Assembly (NCBI GenBank): GCA_045586995.1
Contig: JAZNBI010000095.1
Coordinates: 1 to 37,533 of the forward strand
Length of the DNA stretch: 37,533 nucleotides
Reading direction: 5' to 3'
From: JAZNBI01 sp045586995
GTDB lineage: Bacteria > Bacillota > Clostridia > Oscillospirales > CAG-272
Position numbers and translations under genes: made by a program. Shown in pieces: positions 33,711 through 37,533 of this stretch (position 1 is the stretch's first letter; every line of letters begins with the position of its first letter). The notes under the pieces were generated by a model. That model was not told where the DNA came from, did not search any database, and saw nothing but the letters and a program-made list of their open reading frames with translations.

Positions 33711-35108
33711 ATGAACCATTCAGAAAAAACAATGGATAAAATAGTATCGCTTTGTAAGACGCGCGGATTTGTATATCCCGGCTCTGAAATATACGGCGGG
33801 CTTGCCAACTCCTGGGATTATGGACCTTTAGGGGTTGAATTCAAAAACAACGTAAAAAAAGCTTGGTGGAAAAAGTTTGTTCAGGAAAGCAGATATAATG
33901 TGGGACTGGACAGCGCTATACTTATGAATCCCGAAACCTGGGTCGCATCAGGTCACGTCGGCGGCTTTTCCGACCCGTTGATAGATTGCCGCGGATGTAA
34001 AATGCGTCATCGTGCCGATAAGCTTATCGAGGACTATAATGCCGAAAACGGTATTTCTATGGTCGTTGAGAGTATGTCAAATGAAGAAATGGTACAGTAT
34101 ATCAAGGACAAGCAGATTGCTTGCCCGGGATGCGGGAAAACCGATTTTACCGATATCAGAAAGTTTAATCTTATGTTTAAAACCTTCCAGGGCGTTACCG
34201 AGGACAGCGCGTCGGAGCTTTATCTGCGCCCCGAAACCGCACAGGGAATTTTCGTTAACTTTAAGAATATAGCAAGAACAACGAGAAAAAAAGTGCCCTT
34301 CGGTGTTGGACAAATAGGTAAATCCTTCAGAAATGAAATAACTCCCGGTAACTTTATTTTCCGTATTCGTGAATTTGAGCAGATGGAGCTTGAATTCTTC
34401 TGCAAGCCGGGAACAGACCTCGAATGGTTTGACTATTGGAAGAATTATTGTAAAAAGTTCTTGCTTGATCTGGGCATGAAAGAGGACCGCTTGAGATTGC
34501 GCGACCACAGCCAAGAGGAGCTTTGCTTCTATTCGCGCGCAACCACCGACTTCGAATATCTTTTTCCGTTCGGTTGGGGAGAGCTTTGGGGTATCGCAGA
34601 CCGTACGGACTATGACCTTACTCAGCACGCTGATCACAGCGGAGAGCCGATGGAATATTTCGATCCCGAAACAAACGAAAAATACGTTCCTTACGTTATC
34701 GAGCCGTCGCTTGGTGCTGACCGCGTAACCCTTGCCTTTCTTGTTGATGCTTATGACGAGGAACTTATTGATGCCGAAAAGAACGATATCCGTGTGGTTC
34801 TCCGCTTGCATCCGTATCTTGCGCCTATCAAAGCGGCAATATTGCCTCTTTCCAAAAAGCTCTCGGACAAGGCAATCGAGCTGTTTGACGATCTTGCAAA
34901 GGATTTTCGCGTCGAATTTGACGAAAGCGGCTCTATCGGTAAGAGATATCGCCGTCAGGACGAGATCGGAACGCCGTTCTGCATAACTTATGACTTCGAA
35001 TCGGAAAACGATAATTGCGTTACGGTAAGAAGCAGAGATACTATGGAGCAGGTAAGAATTCCGATTGCAGATTTGAAGAAATACATCACAGAGGGAATTT
35101 CTTTCTGA
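33711..35108 (+). CDS. glyS: Glycyl-tRNA synthetase (single-chain class II)
   Basis: Charges tRNA-Gly. The 465-residue protein is the homodimeric, eukaryote-like type (also called glyQS), not the two-subunit bacterial type: it starts with SLCKTRGFVYPGSEIYGG, has DYGPLGVEFK, a zinc-type pair CRGC and CPGC, the class II motif 2 FRNEITPGNFIFRIREFEQME, motif 3 VIEPSLGADR, and a C-terminal anticodon-binding domain. No T-box leader is present because it lies 32 bp downstream of the LCP-like gene within the operon. GAGGAG precedes the ATG. Confidence 0.97.
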   Translation: MNHSEKTMDKIVSLCKTRGFVYPGSEIYGGLANSWDYGPLGVEFKNNVKKAWWKKFVQESRYNVGLDSAILMNPETWVASGHVGGFSDPLIDCRGCKMRHRADKLIEDYNAENGISMVVESMSNEEMVQYIKDKQIACPGCGKTDFTDIRKFNLMFKTFQGVTEDSASELYLRPETAQGIFVNFKNIARTTRKKVPFGVGQIGKSFRNEITPGNFIFRIREFEQMELEFFCKPGTDLEWFDYWKNYCKKFLLDLGMKEDRLRLRDHSQEELCFYSRATTDFEYLFPFGWGELWGIADRTDYDLTQHADHSGEPMEYFDPETNEKYVPYVIEPSLGADRVTLAFLVDAYDEELIDAEKNDIRVVLRLHPYLAPIKAAILPLSKKLSDKAIELFDDLAKDFRVEFDESGSIGKRYRRQDEIGTPFCITYDFESENDNCVTVRSRDTMEQVRIPIADLKKYITEGISF

Positions 35109-35115
35109 TAAATTA

Positions 35116-35164
35116 AAATTCAGTGCGCGACCGTGTGGAAGCGCACTGAATTTATCGTTTTTTT
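35116..35164 (+). terminator. Intrinsic terminator of the miaB-glyS operon
   Basis: Thirteen-bp perfect stem (35116-35128 with 35141-35153), 12-nt loop, then ATCG and T7. It begins 7 bp after the glyS stop codon. Confidence 0.85.
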
Positions 35165-35183
35165 GATTATTATGGAGTTTAAA

Positions 35184-35873
35184 ATGGTGTACCAAAGATT
35201 TGGATTGACAAACAATCAGCTTAAAATCATAGCTATAATTTCTATGACTATCGATCACGTAGGATATATTTTATTTCCTCAATATATTATTTTCCGAATA
35301 ATAGGACGGTTGGCATTCCCGATTTTTGCGTATATGATTGCAGAGGGATATAGGTACACACGAAACAAGACAAGATATTTTTTAACCTTATTGATATCGG
35401 GTGTTTTATTTCAAGCGATTTATCTTATTTTAAAGCACTCGTGGTATATGAATATTCTGTTTACCTTTTCGCTTTCGGTAATTACTTTGTTTTTCGTTTC
35501 GCATTTCGATAAAAAAAGAAATGCTCTTTCGCTTATTTTGCTTATATTCGAAATTCTCTCCGTAGTGCTTATGGCGTGTTATTTGCCGAATATTATAAAC
35601 GGCTTTAAATTCGATTACGGTTTGCTCGGAATTCTTTTGCCTGTTTTTATATATTTGCTGCCAAGCAAATGGTTAAAGCTGACTGCGCTTGGACTTACTG
35701 TAATTTTTATGTCGTATTATAACGGGAGGATAGTGCTTTTTGCCCTGCTTTCCATTCCGTTGCTGTGCTTGTATAACGGCAAAAGAGGAAAAGCCAATTT
35801 AAAATACTTTTTCTATATTTTTTATCCGATGCATTTTGTTATTATATATCTGATTTATTTGATTGTAAAATAA
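35184..35873 (+). CDS. TraX family membrane protein (putative acyltransferase)
   Basis: 229-residue polytopic protein with about eight hydrophobic segments. The start LTNNQLKIIAIISMTIDHVG and the following GRLAFPIFAYMIAEGYRYTRNK match TraX. In the F plasmid, TraX N-acetylates pilin; chromosomal Firmicute homologues have no defined role and may acetylate a surface polymer. No other conjugation gene is near. The ATG at 35184 is chosen because GGAG is 6 bp upstream; two in-frame upstream ATGs lack a site. It has no clear promoter and may depend on readthrough past the glyS terminator. Confidence 0.88.
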   Translation: MVYQRFGLTNNQLKIIAIISMTIDHVGYILFPQYIIFRIIGRLAFPIFAYMIAEGYRYTRNKTRYFLTLLISGVLFQAIYLILKHSWYMNILFTFSLSVITLFFVSHFDKKRNALSLILLIFEILSVVLMACYLPNIINGFKFDYGLLGILLPVFIYLLPSKWLKLTALGLTVIFMSYYNGRIVLFALLSIPLLCLYNGKRGKANLKYFFYIFYPMHFVIIYLIYLIVK

Positions 35874-35905
35874 AAGGGAATAACGGTGGTTTTCGGAAAC
35901 CAATA

Positions 35906-35950
35906 AAAGACCATACGAGCCGCATATTTGATGCGGCTCGTATGGTCTTT
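35906..35950. terminator. Twenty-bp perfect hairpin between convergent genes
   Basis: Arms 35906-35925 and 35931-35950 are perfect complements around a 5-nt loop. Only three T close the stem and no further T tract follows. A small UUCG-type hairpin (35887-35902) lies before it. It separates the TraX gene from the convergent solute-binding protein gene. Confidence 0.65.
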
Positions 35951-35987
35951 ATGTTTACCTGCAATATTTGCAGGCATTTTTAGTTAT

Positions 35988-37496
35988 TTACGCAAGGTCT
36001 TCAAAGAATGCAACAAGCTTGTCGAGATGCGAGTTCCAAGAACCGATGCTTCCGTTATACTTGGAAGTGTAGTCCTTAAGCTTGTAACCAGCCATCGTCT
36101 TCCAAATTGTTCCGGCTTGATCCAAGGACTGACCGAAAACGTATCCGAAGTCAAGACGAGTGTTTGCAACGAGCTTATCGTAAATTGCAGCGTTCTTATC
36201 TGTTGACGAGTATTGGAGCTTCAACATGATTTCATAGTATGTAGGAACAACAGATCTGTAAGAAAGCTCACTAAGAAGCTGCAAAACGGCTCCTGCGCGC
36301 TCCATGTCAAGACAGTTTGCCATTACAGCGGTTGAGTGCCATGCATCCTGAATAGTGGTGTAATAATCATCCTGCTCTTCGTTGTATTTGTAAATGGGAA
36401 GTACGCCGTAGTCATCTTCCATTTCACGGAAACCTTTTGTAGAGCCAAACAGCATTGTCAAGAACATAGAATTTCCGTTTGCAAAGTTTGCTTGTGTAAA
36501 ATCTCTCGCTTCGTCAGAGTGTTCTCTTGTGAACACTCCAGAGTTTTCCCACAAGAGCGAATACATTTTATCCCAAGCGTCAACTATCTTTTCATCGTAA
36601 AGAGTGAATTCCGGAATACCATCGTCATTGATCTTTGTAACGCCGAGTCCGAGCGCCCAGAATACACCGTCTATCGAAACCGAGTGCGCGCTTCCGGTCA
36701 TACCGAAAAGGTCCTCTTGGTCGATCTCGTTATTCTGGTTAAGATCCTCGTATACTCCCTTTACAAGCTCTGAAAAATAGTCGATAGTCCATTTGCCGTC
36801 GTCGATAACCTGATAAATATCGATTTCGGGGAACCATTTCTGGAAGAGTTCTATGTTATAGAACATACAGAATATAGAAGAAACAGCCGAAGTATGAGCA
36901 TAACTCATTCCGAGATAGAGCTGGTCCAAAAGCTCCGTTTGCTCTGCAAAATAGCTGTTCCAACCGGGATGGCTCATATCGATATTGTCGACTAAATTGA
37001 GGTTTAAGAAATATCCGGATGTAACGATATTTGTAGTGTATGCCGTAAATGTCGTAAGTATATCAAATTCGTGGTCGTCGGCAAGGTAGCTGTTTATAAC
37101 GTGATTGTTAAATACAGTGTTTCCACCGCCGGTAACAACCTCTTCAATAGTTTCGATCTGAATGTTAAGCGTGTCCTCTACTTCCATATTTCGGGTATAC
37201 TCAGCTTCCGCAAGAATATCGATAGTTCTGTCGAGAAGGTCATTATCCCAGTTTCCGCCGTTCAAGGTATAGATGGTTCCGTTGCCGTAATCCAAGTTCG
37301 CGGGAAGCGAAGACGGAATGAGCGGACGTCCGAATTCATCGAGCTCATCGTCGGAACCTGTGGGGGGAGTTATTTCTCCACCATCGGAAGGCGTTGTATC
37401 ATCGCCGTTTCCGCCGTTATTACAAGCAACGCCGAGCGGAATAATCATGGCAAGAAGCAAGCAAAGACACAAAACCTTAATTAAAATGTTTTTCAT
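35988..37496 (-). CDS. Extracellular solute-binding lipoprotein of an ABC importer
   Basis: 502 residues. A signal peptide (residues 1-24, hydrophobic from 4) leads to Cys25 in LGVACNN, a plausible lipidation site though Gly at -3 is not ideal. A Gly/Asp/Ser/Pro-rich linker and then the binding domain follow. Segments such as FDILTTFTAY, WTIDYFSELV and ANGNSMFL are typical of family 1-like sugar-binding proteins. A DLNQNNEIDQED stretch looks like a calcium-binding EF-hand loop. No permease genes are in view; they may lie beyond the window. The ATG at 37496 is chosen over one at 37532 because it begins the signal peptide and has AAAGGAAAG upstream. Confidence 0.88.
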   Translation of the reverse strand: MKNILIKVLCLCLLLAMIIPLGVACNNGGNGDDTTPSDGGEITPPTGSDDELDEFGRPLIPSSLPANLDYGNGTIYTLNGGNWDNDLLDRTIDILAEAEYTRNMEVEDTLNIQIETIEEVVTGGGNTVFNNHVINSYLADDHEFDILTTFTAYTTNIVTSGYFLNLNLVDNIDMSHPGWNSYFAEQTELLDQLYLGMSYAHTSAVSSIFCMFYNIELFQKWFPEIDIYQVIDDGKWTIDYFSELVKGVYEDLNQNNEIDQEDLFGMTGSAHSVSIDGVFWALGLGVTKINDDGIPEFTLYDEKIVDAWDKMYSLLWENSGVFTREHSDEARDFTQANFANGNSMFLTMLFGSTKGFREMEDDYGVLPIYKYNEEQDDYYTTIQDAWHSTAVMANCLDMERAGAVLQLLSELSYRSVVPTYYEIMLKLQYSSTDKNAAIYDKLVANTRLDFGYVFGQSLDQAGTIWKTMAGYKLKDYTSKYNGSIGSWNSHLDKLVAFFEDLA

Positions 37497-37533
37497 AGCT
37501 TTCTTTCCTTTCGTTAAAAGATGTATACACATT

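Noticed and set aside
34077..35258. A 393-codon open frame on the minus strand opposite glyS
   Set aside because: It runs through the glyS terminator hairpin, has no family resemblance, and glyS is unambiguous.
1..37533. tRNA, rRNA, CRISPR array, insertion sequence, prophage or plasmid genes
   Set aside because: None were seen. TraX is the only mobility-associated family and it stands alone.

Overview
The window is a stretch of chromosome from a low-to-mid GC, endospore-forming member of the Clostridia (Firmicutes/Bacillota). The evidence is a complete sporulation sigma factor SigK with its pro-sequence, RemA and YicC beside gmk/rpoZ/priA/def/fmt, long-form HPF, YlbF, a pyrophosphate-dependent phosphofructokinase, sigma-A promoters with 17-bp spacers and strong GGAGG-type ribosome binding sites. 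The species cannot be named from the sequence. Coding density is high. I see no tRNA, rRNA, CRISPR array, insertion sequence or prophage gene, so this is core genome rather than an island.

Layout. (1) 1-5781, minus strand: one operon yicC-remA-gmk-rpoZ-priA-def-fmt from a single consensus promoter, with fmt cut by the window edge. (2) 5885-7065, plus: efp and a CD1247-type zinc-ribbon protein with a striking Asp-Cys repeat. (3) 7075-9555: divergent glycolytic pair pfp (-) and class II fba (+), each with its own promoter and terminator. (4) 9554-12495: M29 aminopeptidase plus a DUF6472-like protein (-), divergent from a CofE-like amide ligase (+). (5) 12528-15332: an ECF transporter S component, an orphan left-handed beta-helix acyltransferase and sigK (-), then an RsiV-like hypothetical (+). 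(6) 15366-18840: hpf (-), a 380-bp intergenic region with a candidate structured RNA, ligA (+), and an amidase (-) lying tail-to-tail with ligA. (7) 18940-22885, plus: rsmI, a Nudix ADP-ribose pyrophosphatase, an MFS transporter and a membrane-anchored GDPD. (8) 23011-24881: a cysteine-rich unknown protein (+) converging on nagB (-), which has an unusually long leader. (9) 24947-35164, plus: a seven-gene operon miaB-ylbF-mutS-mutL-tgt-(LCP-like)-glyS. (10) 35184-37496: TraX-family membrane protein (+) converging on a solute-binding lipoprotein (-).

Functionally the window is dominated by translation and tRNA modification (fmt, def, efp, rsmI, miaB, tgt, glyS, hpf), DNA replication and repair (priA, ligA, mutS, mutL), transcription and regulation (rpoZ, sigK, remA, ylbF) and central carbon metabolism (pfp, fba, nagB).

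The most unusual items are: the Asp-Cys repeat protein; a 140-nt segment before ligA in which one 7-nt block can pair with either of two identical partners, one inside a terminator-like loop; a 19-cysteine conserved-looking protein whose upstream region carries a CATA-N3-TA element; a CofE homologue in a lineage not expected to make F420; and an LCP-like membrane protein lacking the family's key residues inside a DNA-repair/tRNA operon. All functional calls come from reading motifs by eye; no database search was run.
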